The position numbers were made by a program, and so were the translations under genes. Shown here piece after piece: positions 40,320 through 53,113 of a DNA stretch of 64,000 bases. Position 1 is the first letter of the stretch, and each line of letters begins with the position of its first letter. The notes beneath the pieces were generated by a model. That model had not been told where the DNA came from, ran no database searches, and worked only from the letters and a program-made list of their open reading frames with translations. Origin of the DNA: Takifugu bimaculatus (taxonomy: Eukaryota; Chordata; Actinopteri; Tetraodontiformes; Tetraodontidae); the NCBI GenBank assembly GCA_004026145.2, contig CP034984.1:903946-967945 (forward strand). Reading direction: 5' to 3'.

Positions 40320-41201
40320 CCTCCATCCCGATCTGTCCCCCTCCCAGGCAACGTGTTGCTTCACCCTTTTCTGCTTTGACCTGCATGCATTAGAACAGCT
40401 TAAGCTAAATTAGAGCTCTGTAAATTGTAACTACACATGTGCATTGAGCCTCTTGATGAGAGAAAAGAATTCATAATAGTTTGATAAAACCTTAAGTTTA
40501 CATTTTTGTGACAGGCGTCCCCTTGTGGACATAGAAATAATTACGGCGCCGTTTCACAACCTGAAATATGAATGTAAAGAGAGCCTTTTGCAACTTTTCC
40601 ATCATAAAGAGAGTCATAGTTATGATAACATTTATGGTTATGACAACATTATACTGACATACAAATTAGCTGAAGCTGGGGCAAAACCTTAAAACGCTGT
40701 GTTTGATTATCCTTTATGCCATATAGTTATGAGGTGAGTGAAGGACATGACTTTCTAAAACTGGAAAGAACATCAGCAGTCATTTCATAAGCCTAACCAC
40801 ATGGGTTCTGTGACTAAACCTAACCAGAAAACAAAGACCTTGCACATCAAGAATGGATTTTCTCTTACTGAAAGGGAAGGTTTAACATTGTCATGGTGTG
40901 TCATCCCTGTTTGTTCTTGGTTTGCTTGTTGAAGGATGCACAAAGAGCTGATAAGATGATTAAATTCTATGGCTTTGGAATATATTACAATGCAATGAAC
41001 TCAAGAAAAACTTGCAATTGTTGAAACATCACTTTTACAGATGCAAAACAGAAGAGAGATACAGAGAACAGAAGACTGAAAAGTGATTTGTGCTGTTATA
41101 CAGTAGGTCCTGCCATGAAGAACACAAAGTTCAAGGCAGCTCCTTAGTAACTGTGCAGACTATTGTGAAGAACAGGTCAACAGATTTATAACTAACATCA
41201 G

Positions 41202-41594
41202 CAGGGTGCTCCCTTAGAGCAAGCCTGACGAGCTCTGTCACCCGGGAGGAGCTTGGAGTAAAGCCTCTGTATTCAATGCCCCCTGGAAGCCTCCCTTAGG
41301 TTCTCTTCCAGACATATCCTGCAGGGAGGAGACCGTGGGGAAGACCCAGGACACACTGGAGTGACATTGTCACTTGGCTGGCCTGGAAATGCCTTGGGAA
41401 CCACCTGGAAGAGCTGGAGGAAAAGTCAAGGAAGAAGGAATTCTGGGTCTCCCTGCTCAGACTGCTTCTGGCTGCCACCTGGCCCAGAGAAGCAGTAGAA
41501 GATGGATAGATGGGTGATGGATGGATGGATGGATGGATGGATGGATGGATGGATGGATGGATGGATGGATGGATGGATGGATGGATGGATGGAT
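41202..41594 (+). mobile_element. 3' end of a non-LTR retrotransposon with GATG tail
   Basis: Plus-strand sequence from about 41202 matches the remembered 3' end of a widespread fish LINE (RTE-like; family tentative). It encodes a decayed C-terminus of the reverse transcriptase ORF: MPPGSLP, stop, then GRRPWGRPRTHWSDIVTWLA, LEELEEKS and [10 protein letters not shown], and it continues into AGAAGATGGATAGATGGG and a GATG array (41515-41594). A segment usually found before MPP appears deleted near 41265-41275. The stop codon at 41295-41297 and the deletion show that it is dead. Confidence 0.8.
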
Positions 41595-43609
41595 TCCTAT
41601 TTCCTATTTGAGGATTATTATGTCTTGGGTGATTATTTTGTCCTACAATGTGTCTAGGAACATCCTCAACTGTGAATCTATATTTATCATCTGTAAGGGC
41701 ACATGATAAGAAGAAGGAAGAACCGTGTAATAAAAGTGGAATTTTTTTTTAGCAGTTATAGCTATAACTATAGGGTAGCATCTGAACCTATGGATGGGGA
41801 CAAGACCCATTGCCATCACCTACTGGGAAACCATGTGCATCCAATAACAATCCATCCAAGTCGTCACCACATCCATATTTGTTATGATGACGTCAAAGAT
41901 ATGATAGGCTTAATGATCCTCGTCTCCTGAAATAGGAAAGGAATTAGTTATATTTCCTACAAATAAACTATCAAATAAATGTCTTGGTTTATGGGCTGGT
42001 GCCAATATGGACTTTTAATATGAGAGGCCTCGGCATTTTCTTTTGCCAATTCACTGTGAAAACCAGTAGTGGCTTGAATGACATAAAAAAAGCCTACTAT
42101 AAATGGTGTAATTTTCTTTGAGCATCACAGATCTCCGCTGACACACTTCTGTTGCCAACAAATGGTGTAAGCGCATCACTCCGGACCTTCCATGGAATCA
42201 ACATACTGTATTGTAGCTCATGATCAAACTGGGCAGCAAATCTAAGCAACCCGGTCATTAAACCATATTGATGCTTTGAAACCAGCCGACTGCCAGTAAT
42301 GACACATGCAATCATCACCGGTGTGTGGGTTTATGATGAAATGTTCTACAGGTCATGTGCAAACTTTCATGCCGCAATAGGGGCTTTTGATGACAAACAG
42401 CCTATTGACCTTTTCCTTTTTTCAGCATGAGGGTTTGTTTTGTCTTTTCTGGATGTTTCCTGTTTCTCAGTAAACATGTATACATAAGTCTCATTTGACA
42501 CACAAGATAATGAGTGTTTTGATGTTGACCAATGAAGACATCATCAAACAGACAAGAGCAGATCTGTTTGGACCCACACACAGACGAGCGGTTGCCATGG
42601 CTCTGCTTCCTATTGTTGCCCATTACCAGTCCTGAAGGTAACATGAGAATGACGCGGGGTCAAACGTTGTGCGCTGTTCTCTTTCTGCTCCATCTTTTCT
42701 CTCATTTCTTCAGAGGTGTGGCTGCACTCTCTGTTGCACTGCTAACAAGATCAGGCTGTGGGGTGGGCCTCATCCATCTGGCTCTTTGTGTGTGTTTGGA
42801 ACAGACTTATTGAAAATAGTTGTAGGAGAAACTGCTAAAACCAACATCATGAGTAAAAGACATTTGGGGAAATGAGGAGCTACCGCGCTAGTAAACTTAC
42901 CCACACTGTAGGCAAACTATTCAAATCAGAGAGGGGGAGACCATTTTGGTAAGATCATTCTGGAATACTCGGCACTCACTATCCCCCTCCATCTGTCTTC
43001 AGTGTGTGCTTCCTAAAACAAGTATGTCAAAAACATATTCCAGGGTTAGGGTTAGGTATAGGGTTGGGTTAGGGTTCAGGATTAGGGTTAGGGCTATGGT
43101 TTAGTATTAGGGTTAGGGTTAATGTTAGTCAGAATTTAGCATTAGAGTTAGGGTTAGGGTTAGGTTTAGGATTTAAAATAGGTTTAGGATTAGGTTTGGG
43201 TTATGGTTACGTTTAGGGCTAGGATTAGGGTTATGGTTAGAGTTAGAGTTGGGTTCGAGGTTAGGGTTATGGTTAGGTTTAGGGTTGGGTTCAGGATCAG
43301 GGTTAGGGTTAGGATTTAGAATTAGAGTTAGGGTTACGGGTTAGGGTTTAGAGTTAGGTAGGGTTAGGTTTAAGATTTGGATTAGAGTTAGGATTAAGTT
43401 TAGGGTTGGGTTAGGTTTCAGGAGTAGGTTTTGGGTTAGAGTTTAGGGTTAGGATTAGAGTTAGGGTTACCTTTAAGGCTAGGGTTAGAGTTTGGTACTA
43501 GGGTTTAGGGTTAGGGTTGGAATCATGGTTGAATTTGGGTTTCGGGTTAGGGTTCAGGGTAAGGTATGGGGTAGGGTTTAAGAATTTCTAGGTGAAATTT
43601 GTTTACACT

Positions 43610-43705
43610 GTCCTACTGACCCAAGTGGCCAAGTGGATGAAATGTGTAGGGAAGTAGGAAGGTCGCAGTCTCTCCCAAAAGGGGATCCGGTTCAAGACCA
43701 AGATC
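43610..43705 (+). pseudogene. tRNA-like element (Ser/Leu type) inside the telomere-like array
   Basis: A good RNA polymerase III A box (TGGCCAAGTGG, 43626-43636) and B box (GGTTCAAGACC, 43689-43699) are 52 bases apart, the wide spacing of serine/leucine tRNAs with a long variable arm. A clean cloverleaf with paired acceptor arms is not evident. It is either a tRNA pseudogene or the head of a tRNA-derived SINE. Confidence 0.45.
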
Positions 43706-44059
43706 AACCACACAGAGGAAGAAAAGCCACTCAATTCTTCCAGCCTCATTGATATAATTTAATTTTGAGAGAATAATTAAGTAAATCTATAGGAAGAAAG
43801 ACCTAGGATTGAGAGGTAAATGAAATAGTCCAGAATTAGGGGGCAGTAGTGATAAAGAGCTAGATAAAAGTGCTATAAAACCATGACAAGAATATGTTCA
43901 TATAAAAAACAATCCATCAAATCATAAAGATGCCCTCGTTTTTGCCATGCTAAAAAGGAAAGATAAATGTTAGGGTTAGGGTTTTTAGGGCTTAGGGTTA
44001 AGGTTCGGGAAAGGGTGAGAGGTTATTTCGGGTTGGGTTAGGGTTAGGGCTAGGGCCAT

Positions 44060-44150
44060 GGGTGATCCAAAGGAGGGAGCTGAGTAAAAAGGCTGCAGTC
44101 CCTCCAAAAGGGGACCTGGTTTCAAAAGCATGGGTGGGCAGAAGAAGATG
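44060..44150 (+). repeat. Second, more decayed copy of the tRNA-like insert
   Basis: Bases 44091-44125 align with 43661-43695: both read CAGTC, CTCC-like, AAAAGGGGA, then GGTTCAA or GGTTTCAA. The A box is not recognisable in this copy. Both copies are followed by an AAGAAGA-type stretch and AT-rich DNA, so the whole unit was duplicated along with the telomere-like blocks. Confidence 0.6.
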
Positions 44151-47100
44151 TTCTGGCTTCACCTGTCGGGCAAAATATCAACATCTGTTTTAAAAAAAAT
44201 ATTAAATAATGCAATAGATGATTTATTATTTTTATTTTAAAAAAGAGAATGGGGAATTACATGTCAAATAATTGAACAAACAAACAAGAGATTAAGGTTA
44301 GGTTTAGGTCTTGGGTTTAAGGTTAGGGTTTAAGATGAGGGTTCTCTGGGAACTGCACAAGAGTGTTTTGCTGTCTGACTTCGCTCTGCCATTGTGGTGT
44401 CTGATTTATAGCGGAAGAAAAGATGAGAGAGAACATTTCTCTCTCAACAACCAAAGCAGATGTACTTTATAAACCTGCCACACTAAAAACATACTATCCA
44501 CTCAGTTGTCAAGCACTTTTCCTTGACACAGTAAAAACCTTTAGAACGGCCTTAAAATGCTAAGATGTTCAGGCCCCATCTTTAAAAGCTTGCCTCCTTT
44601 TTTGTACACGGTGGTCCAAAGTGGAGATAATAGTCAGAGCCCTGGAATCCCTGGAATGGTTTTGTTTAACTTTGCCTCCAGGGAGATATATATTGTGACG
44701 ATCTTTGGAAATACGATGCCCTTATTTGCTTCCTATCTGACCAGATCCAAAGCGGAACAATCACTCCATCAAATTTTAAGACCTAAAATGAGATAGGAAG
44801 GATTTGTAGCAGCGTGATAGGAATAGAGCCTGTGAACATGAAGCTGTTAACGTCTTAAACCTTAACAGTCTGTCGACTGGTCTCCAACATCCAAGATTGG
44901 CACTCACTTTTGATACTACATAGCAGTAGGTAAATATTTAATAATCTTCATTAAAATGACAAATACTAAAGCTGTGTGAGCTTGGGCATTCATTTCATTA
45001 TATGAATGACACTATTTTGCAGTCAAATATTAAAAAAACCCCACAACAATCTGTCTCAGATATGAAAAGGGGGTGGGGGGGGCTTGGGACTGTGAAGAAA
45101 ACATGTGTTTCACTGGTTTTGCATTTTGCCTGTTTTGTATTTGCTGGTGTATTTATTTCAGATGTAGAGCCAAGCAGAGTGTGCCAGGCCCCAGTTAGTA
45201 TGCAGGCTATAATTTCTGCATCCTTTGAAGTCTGTGCATGTGTTTGAGCATGCATGCACGTGTGTGTCCGTGGCGGTATTGGAGAATGTTGCGTAGAGGT
45301 TTGAGCAGAGATATGTATGACCTTAAAAAAATAGGAAGGCACATTTAGGGTTGAATTATTGTTTACTTAGAGATTCAGCAAGATTCACAACACACTGAGG
45401 GGGGACACATGATGAAGTCTAATGCAGAAGCACATATTTCCCCCAGAAGACACTCAAAAAAGTGTGCTAGTTTAGTATAGAGATGGCACAGGTGGTCCAA
45501 ATTCCACTCATGTTGTCTGTTATTGTGGAAGTAAATCGTGAGTTTAGATGAACTTCAATGAACTGAGAGGCAGATTAAAATAAAAAAAGGATTACAACTA
45601 AGAAAATTACTACAGCAGATGTGTGTATTTCCTGTGTGCAGTCACACATCCTGTGATGATCGAACCAAAACCCCTCTCTTAGCAACCCAGAGACAGGGGT
45701 GCACAAAGGGGTCAGAGGCAAAGCGTTGAAGGGTATAAAATGTGGATGACTCAGACCCCATGTTTTGTAATTAGAATCAATTTGAAAACATGTTTTCCTC
45801 AACAATGCGGTCTTCCATCCCACATCAGGCAACCATTTTTCACGCAGAATAGTGTAAATGAGTTTCAAATGCTTAAAAACCCCTGGTGTTTGAAATCACT
45901 ACGTAATGCTTCCCATGAAAAGCATTTTAGTGAGGGCCCATAAACCATCTTTACACTGACACACCAGTCATTGATGCAGGCAACAGGCAGCATGATTGGG
46001 CTGTGCCTTCCTTGTCCCTTCCAGATGAAGGTCGTTGGAATCAGCGAGGAGTTGCTGACAGAATGTAAACAACACAGTGACAGTTGATGTCTGGAGTCAA
46101 TGATGAAGCTTGTTTCAATTTGCAGACAGAGGAAATAGGTTCTTGGTTGATTCTATTGGAAGGAAGTCTATAAATTAAATTGCTCTCAATCTGTGGGAAC
46201 ACATTCAAAAGTACAATAGGGTCAAAGGTCAAATAGCAAATCTCTCTCATTTCTCATTAATGAAAATATCCCAGAGATCAAGATAGGAAAAGAAGTGTTT
46301 GAGCTTCAGTTTTGGTGCTTGGACCAACTGGATCACATGTTTTGTGATTGGAATAGTGTAAATCTTTTATCATCAGCATTTTGTGAATGCAGTTTTTAAG
46401 AGGATTAGTTTAAACCCAGGTATTTTGAGAAGAAGAAATGACACAAGACACTGTTGCAACTGTCGAGGAGCGCCAGGTCAAGGCTGTCAGTTTGCGTTGC
46501 CTGCTGAGTGACGCTGCACAGGCAAAACCTTAAAGAGGGAACATCAAAGCGAGGTCAATTAAGGAAGCTATTCTGTCCTAACAGTGGGAAGCTCAGGAAA
46601 ACGAGAAAGTCTCTTTGTGCCGCAGGAAGTGCACTGGCCCGTCTAGGTGACTCACGAAGAAAATGGGCCCACAAAGTGAGTCACAGACACTAATTGACTC
46701 ACATTCTGTGAAACTCTGCATGACCCCGAGAGGGAATCCACTGTGACATGCCACTGTGGCAACTCGCTTCACAGGGACGAGGTATTTTTAAATGGCAGCT
46801 GGTGTTTTTGTCAACATCACACCAGATCTATTGCCCATGCAAAAACACGTTTTCACTTACTGGTCAAAAGAAAAAAGAAAATATGAGAAGTAGAGCTTGC
46901 ATTGCAATATATACTGCTTATTTTATTGCACGACTTGTCATCCTCGGGATTCTGTTGTATTTACCACTCTCTGCTTGAGCTTCCACAGCAGGTTGGGCTA
47001 TGCATTATACAGATCTGTAGGTCTGTATATAAAATGTGTGAATAAGGAAAGTGAATTATCCTCCAAGAAAAATCTACCCATAATCCAATGACCTTATTCA

Positions 47101-49686
47101 CAACAGTCCATGTTTTCCACCTTGTTTTGGTTGTGGATATTTTGTTACCGGTAGTAACAGCCACCTGCCCCATCGCATGTTTGATATCTTGAATCTGCTC
47201 ATCTGTAATCTCCTCAGTTTTGCAACATCACCTGTGAGCGGCCGTATCACGCCATGGCTTCGTTCCGTGTCTGATCTGAGAGACATGTCCGCCCTCTCGC
47301 CCACATCAGTTCGGTACGAGTCCAGATAGCGGTCCCGGAGCTGTGAAACCCCACGCTTGGCAGGACGCAGAGCTGCAGTGATAACTCACCTGTGCGTCGA
47401 TAGAGAGCGAGACAATATCCAGAACAGATTAAAGGCGAGCTGATGGCAAAACAAGATGCATAGTTTCGCCTGCGGGATAAACATGAGATGGAAAAATTCT
47501 AAACAAGCCAGATGAAAGAGACTATTGGATGTTTTTATCTTGCTGCCTTGGATCTGTTTGGTGATTTGTGTGTGAACTGAGCACATGCTTTACATAAAAT
47601 ATCAGGGTCTATTCGTGTTTGGTTTGGAACTTCTCAAACAGCCCTGAAAGCATGAGACACACTCAGATCTGTTTTCCACAGCACAGAACCGCAGTGTCAG
47701 TGGCACGTTTTCAAACCGCATTCTGACATGATATAAAACATTCTGAAATGTCAACACTGATAGAAGATGGGAGCGGAGAGGTTGAGAATCTGATCTCAAT
47801 CTTCTCCTCTTTTACTCAAATGTCCACGAGATGCTGCGTTGTCACGTAACGATTTTTACAGTCTGCTGGCAAAAATGTAATTCCCCCCCAAAGCCAAGCT
47901 CTCTTATCCTGCCAGAGCAGGCCAGGAGATAGCCCACCTAATCTCTGACAACAGGGAGTGTATGATGTGTTTGGAGGTTTGTGCGGAATGATGTGTGAAT
48001 ATTTGTGATTATCTACCCTGGAGATAAACTCCAGGTGTTGTGATACAGATGGTGTCCTGTTGGGTTGCTCTGTCACGATCAAGTTCAAGTCAGTGTCTTC
48101 TGTGTGTCCGAATGCTGCATCGCATGTGAAACTGTGCATCCTTAAATGCTGGAGTGGGTTATTTTTTCTAGTTTTTGCTACTCTTGCATGAAGTCATAGC
48201 TTGTTTAACCCGACCACTTCAAATGTTCAGAGATAGAAGAAATAAGACTTTTTGGGAACACAGTCATGTGTGTAGTCTTTTAAAAGAGGAGAAGCTTCTA
48301 CGTCAAATGATGGACTACAATACCCAGCTGACGTAAAATTCATGCAGTTATCGATAAACGAGGATCAAATCAACGACATAGCAAATAAGCTGGGAAACAA
48401 TCTAAAATTTCATTTTCCATTTTGATGACTTGGTGAAACAGATGTTTTATTTAAAACATTTACAATATGCTAACTGTCCCATCTGGATTCTTTCATGTGA
48501 TGTCAGTACAAGTCCAGATCCCAGCAATTAACCCATCAAGCATGGTCTTAGCACAAATAGGCTCTATTGGCAAAACTGCAAAAAGTACGGTCCAAGTAAT
48601 AAATTACCCTTTAAGCGCTGAACACATAATGGTGCGACTGTCAGAATGAGTGCATAGTTTTTACTACGGCTTCATCCTTTTGATGCTGTCGTTGATTCAA
48701 CGTGACATCAATGACAAAATAGAAAAGCAACACAAAATCTACTGACAATCTCAATCACAGAACATCCTCTTCAGGCTTACAGTAAACCAATCACAAGCGC
48801 TGTGCTGCAGTGAAACTGGCTTGAGGTCACTAAGTGTGTTAAAGGAATATGCCGACCCCACCCTTGCAGTGCGCATGAGTTTTATGGCATTTAACATGAA
48901 GCAAAACATAATTATACAACATGACATGACATCATTGTCCACAGGCTTGAACTCTGGGAATGGAAGAAAGTCGTGAAGTGGGTCTGAATCTTCGTGGAGG
49001 TAGCTTTACCGCGGGTCTAACCACTGCCGGAAAACTCAACCAGTTACTGTAAAAAGCTTGAAGTTTAATATGCGAAAGTCGCCGCACACAAGTGGTTTGT
49101 GCAGCTCTGAGGGTGGTTTGAAAGAGCTTTGCTAACTGTCATAAAACAGACAGCCAAATAAATAGCATTGAAACAGTGCACAAACAAACAAGCAGATTCC
49201 TATTAAGAAAGGAATTAAGGAAACAATCTAAGTGACTGCAGCCTCCGCAGAGGAAAAAAGCATGCGACCGGCCTGCCTGAACCACCAGTGTGTGTCTCTG
49301 TGCATCTGAGAGTGTTTATGGACTGGCTTTAAGTGGGAGTCATTATGGGACGTTTGAATACACTTGCCCTGATAGCAATGGTTCTGAGTCCACCCAAGAC
49401 TTCGAATGTAGGTGGTCCCAGGCCAAGGAAGAAGATGAGCAACCAGGGGAAGGAGGGTAGAAAATGGAGACAGAGACAGGAGGAAGAAGGAAGAAGGAAA
49501 AAGAAAAAAAATACACAGAAACACAGAGAGGAGAAAGGATGAGTGAACCAGAACATTTGGCCTCCACCCTTCCTCTATTATTTGCCTCAGCTGCAGATGT
49601 GGTCGTAAGAAAGGGAGGGGCAAAAAAAAAATCTCTATAAAGTTATAATTATCTACATGAATGCTGACCAAATTCTGGAAAACTGA

Positions 49687-49734
49687 ACACACACACACAC
49701 ACATGCGCGCGCGCGCACACACACACACACACAT
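49687..49734. repeat. Alternating CA/CG microsatellite
   Basis: CA units flank a central ATGCGCGCGCGCGCAC core. The tract is almost entirely alternating purine-pyrimidine with six CG steps, which is the strongest Z-DNA-type sequence in the window. Confidence 0.95.
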
Positions 49735-52700
49735 GCACAGACGTTACAACACTCACATTTCAACATAGTTGTACGTTTGCACATCTTCTAAAACTTCAAT
49801 CATTTTTTTTCATGAAAGTATCGAGCAGCTGAGTCTAGACCCACATAACCATGTTACCTCAGCCAACTATTTTTTTTTTAAGTTGCAGACGCTGTGCAGC
49901 ACACCGCTCTAATACATTCAGCAACGATTTCATAAGTGGTTACAATCTGTTTACTATTGCCTGCCTACAACTGGCTTGTATCAGCTAAGTTTACTTAAAA
50001 ATATATTTCACTTCAGGACATTTGCAGAGATAACCAAATAAACCTTTCAGGGTTGGAATGTTCCCTGGAGCTGCCAGGTTCAAAGTGAAGCCCTTGATGG
50101 CCCCTCAGTATTGCACTGTGGAAGCCTGCAGTCAGGGTGGACATATTTTTCTGACTGGTCACCGAGATACGACGTCTAACGGGGGTCAGGAAGTACAGTT
50201 TGGGGGGGGTGAGACAGATGGACATGATGGTGATGAGACGGACGGCGGTTTGGCTTGAGTGTGAGGGGGTGGTTGGAGGGAGCAGCAGCCACCCCAGGTT
50301 TGACACTTCACCCCAGAGAGCAAAATTCAGACATCGTCTCTCAGATCTACCACTTCCTCTTGTAAATTGCAGGAATTCTTTCATGTTGCGAGTGCTTTTG
50401 TTTTATGGCCACGGCCCCGGAGAGTGGCTCTGCAGAACGCCACAGCTCACACATTTCTGCCCGCATGGCCACCACAGTGTTCAAGCCTGGTGTGTGCACG
50501 CACTTCGTGTGTGGATTGATTGGGGGTGAGATGGAAGAGGGAGCAAAGGGGAGGCAGAGAGTGTGTGTGTGGGCATATCCCTTCCTCACTAGCCACTCCA
50601 TTCATCACTTTGTTGCCCCAGCTGCAGACAAAACCACAATGTGGTGCATCCCTTTTGAAAAGTCAACATGATAAGAATTCCAGGATTGAAGTGGCACAGC
50701 CCACACTTCCTTGGCACATGGGCTACTTCCTGGTCTGCGTGGTGGAATTGGACTGTGGTCGGGCTCTGAGGTTACTCAATCACTACCCAAACACATCACG
50801 TCCTGCACGATCATACCAATGATAGGGTGGCCTAGCACCCAGACTCTTACGTCATACTGTGACACGCTGGGAAGAAAAGAATCCCATCTGGCCTTGGCAA
50901 AAGCCCAAACACGTCCCCTAAGTATCTAATTATGATGGTGTATGTTGCACCAGTTCCATGTGATGACAGCAACAATTCACCAGAATAGCAAGAGCTGATA
51001 CCTGCCTGTCTCTCATGGGTAGAGTCCATAAAAATCATTTTTCTTTCCCCCTCAGTTTGCATTTCAGAAAAGTTGACACCGCCTTTAATGTTTGATACAA
51101 CTCAATCTTTTGCAACGTAGCAGACAGACAAGATGAAAAACAACCCCTCATGTATTCAAGCTGCAGAGGTCAGACGTCCTCACATACTTGTGGGATTTCC
51201 TAAATATACTCTTCTCATTGATTTTGTGTTCTGCTGTCTTGTCCCTGAAGATTCCGTCACGTCTCACAGACAGCTGCGGCCAGACAGCAGCCAGATGGAG
51301 CATCCACTTGCTTTTCTTCTGCTCTCATCAATGCACCAGACGAGCAGATTCGGGCCGGCAGAAAGAGGAATTTGGCAGTGCACCAAAAGGGCTGTTGAGT
51401 GCTTTGGGTTCAGAGAAAAGAGGGCCGACTTGAGGTCCACACTGAGAGCCGTCAAAGGTGATATGAGGGCAGAATGGCACATGGTCAGCTGGATGGTACT
51501 CCTCTGGCTGACCTTTGATGCTCCCTTCTTCATTCTTTCAGTTAATTCGGGGGTATCAGATATGAAAGCTATCAACTTCAACCTCCAGAACTTCAATTTA
51601 TTTTTTGATATTTTGACAAAATCGTTTATTAAACTTGAAAGGATAGAGGGTGTGCGTGTGCATGTGTGTGCATGTGTGTGTGTGTGCGTGTGTGTGTGTA
51701 TGAATACAAGTGTATAACACTGAGTTGAGCTCTGGACATGTGTGTCTTCTTGGCACTGCATGTGTAAGGAGCTGGGCGCTGGAATCCGTCCACTGCAAAC
51801 TACCCAAACACAATAAATCCAAACAGGTGTTTCTCTATGTTGAATGCTGTAACATGAAGGCCAGACGCTCACCAGCCAATTCCTTTACTCCCACACCGCT
51901 AAAGCAGAAAACAGGAGAGCAAGATGAAGTCAAGATGTCAAAGACAATGCCTTAAATGGCTGCCTCCTGTCCAGATTTTCCAAAAACAGAACTTCAACAG
52001 CACACATGTTGCTTTTATACAGTCCTCTTATTGGAGCACATACATGAAATTGACTTTTTTTGTGGTGTGCATGAATTGTAATGCATGTCACACGTTCACA
52101 ATCTTTTTTCTTTTTAAAATTGTAATAGATATACAAAGGTATATCCCAGGAACTAATAATCAGACATTAGAATCGAACAAACAGAATAGAACAGAATAGA
52201 ACAAACCACTACTCCCTACATGTCCATCAGGCCAGTCCTGTGCTAGATCCTCTTGGATCATTGTGTTGTGCACTATTATTGGCACAACACTTTATTAGAC
52301 AAGCCCGGACAGGACGTGATGCGCATCTGAAGGTACTCATCAGGTATCATTCAACAATGTCTGTGATATTTATTTACTTGTGTCATCTTATCTGTCTCGG
52401 TGTGATCTCTGCTCTTTCATTTGTTTCCCTTCATCCAGCTGTCCTCTCCAAGTGTGTTACAGTGGGATTCTCCCTCTGCCTTTTCCTTTCGGTTCTCTTT
52501 GTATGGTCTGAGATGAGTCATGGCTGTTTGATCACACTTACAGGGAGTCAGTCGGAGCAGTAATTTGATATGAAGCCCCTAAACCTGTCAAATGGGCAAG
52601 AGCTGCTGTCCAAACTTCAGCTGTTCACTGTGATTCATCAATTTTGGGTGCCTTCTACTGTCTTATTGCCAAACCATGTCTGTGATTCATGAATCAAAAT

Positions 52701-53042
52701 CTGTGTTTCCTTTTTTTTGGTAGGCCAAACACTTTATATTATTCTGCTCTTCGTTTCACTTTTTCTCATCAACAACTGCAGTTTTGACGTTGCATTTGGT
52801 TTCATTGTGGTAAAGGAAACCAGCTAATTGTTAATGTTTTAGTCCCTCTCTTTCTCTCCCATTCTCTCATTCCTTCCATCTTCCCCTCATCCCTGATTTG
52901 ATAGCAGCCTGTGCTTGTAAGAGTTACTGTACCCAGCCCATAATGCACTCCAGACGGCCTAGCTTCCTAATGACTGGTTGTGCTTCAAGCCTTTCCGGGC
53001 ACAATTGTGGCTGTGAGTCTGTGACTCCCCCCCCCCCTCTCT

Positions 53043-53061
53043 CACACACACACACACACAC

Positions 53062-53100
<39 letters not shown>

Positions 53101-53113
53101 ACACACACACACA
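53043..53113. repeat. CA microsatellite
   Basis: CA array of about 70 bases with single interruptions (CAA near 53062, ACATAC near 53095), preceded by a run of C residues. Confidence 0.96.

Larger units (their letters stand above)
43042..44345 (+). repeat. Degenerate TTAGGG-type (telomere-like) composite array
   Basis: Three blocks of GGGTTAGGGTTAGG-like sequence in the same orientation: about 43042-43583, 43969-44056 and 44294-44342. Many units carry substitutions or length changes (TTAGGT, TTTAGG, TTAGAG, GGGTTCAGG). The blocks are separated by two related inserts with a tRNA-like core and AT-rich DNA. Unique sequence flanks both sides, so this is interstitial and not a chromosome end. Confidence 0.85.

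Noticed and set aside
43042..44345. A true chromosome end
   Set aside because: The TTAGGG-like units are heavily diverged and unique sequence continues for about 20 kb on the right and 43 kb on the left, so it is interstitial.
49228..49734. Minus-strand open frame of 168 codons
   Set aside because: It begins in the CA/CG microsatellite and continues through purine/pyrimidine-rich sequence; no family similarity.
51264..51872. Minus-strand open frame of 202 codons, with a 194-codon plus-strand frame opposite it
   Set aside because: Both frames run through a GT/CA microsatellite (about 51650-51700), have no recognisable domain, and show no splice-consistent neighbours. Low stop density from the repeat explains their length.
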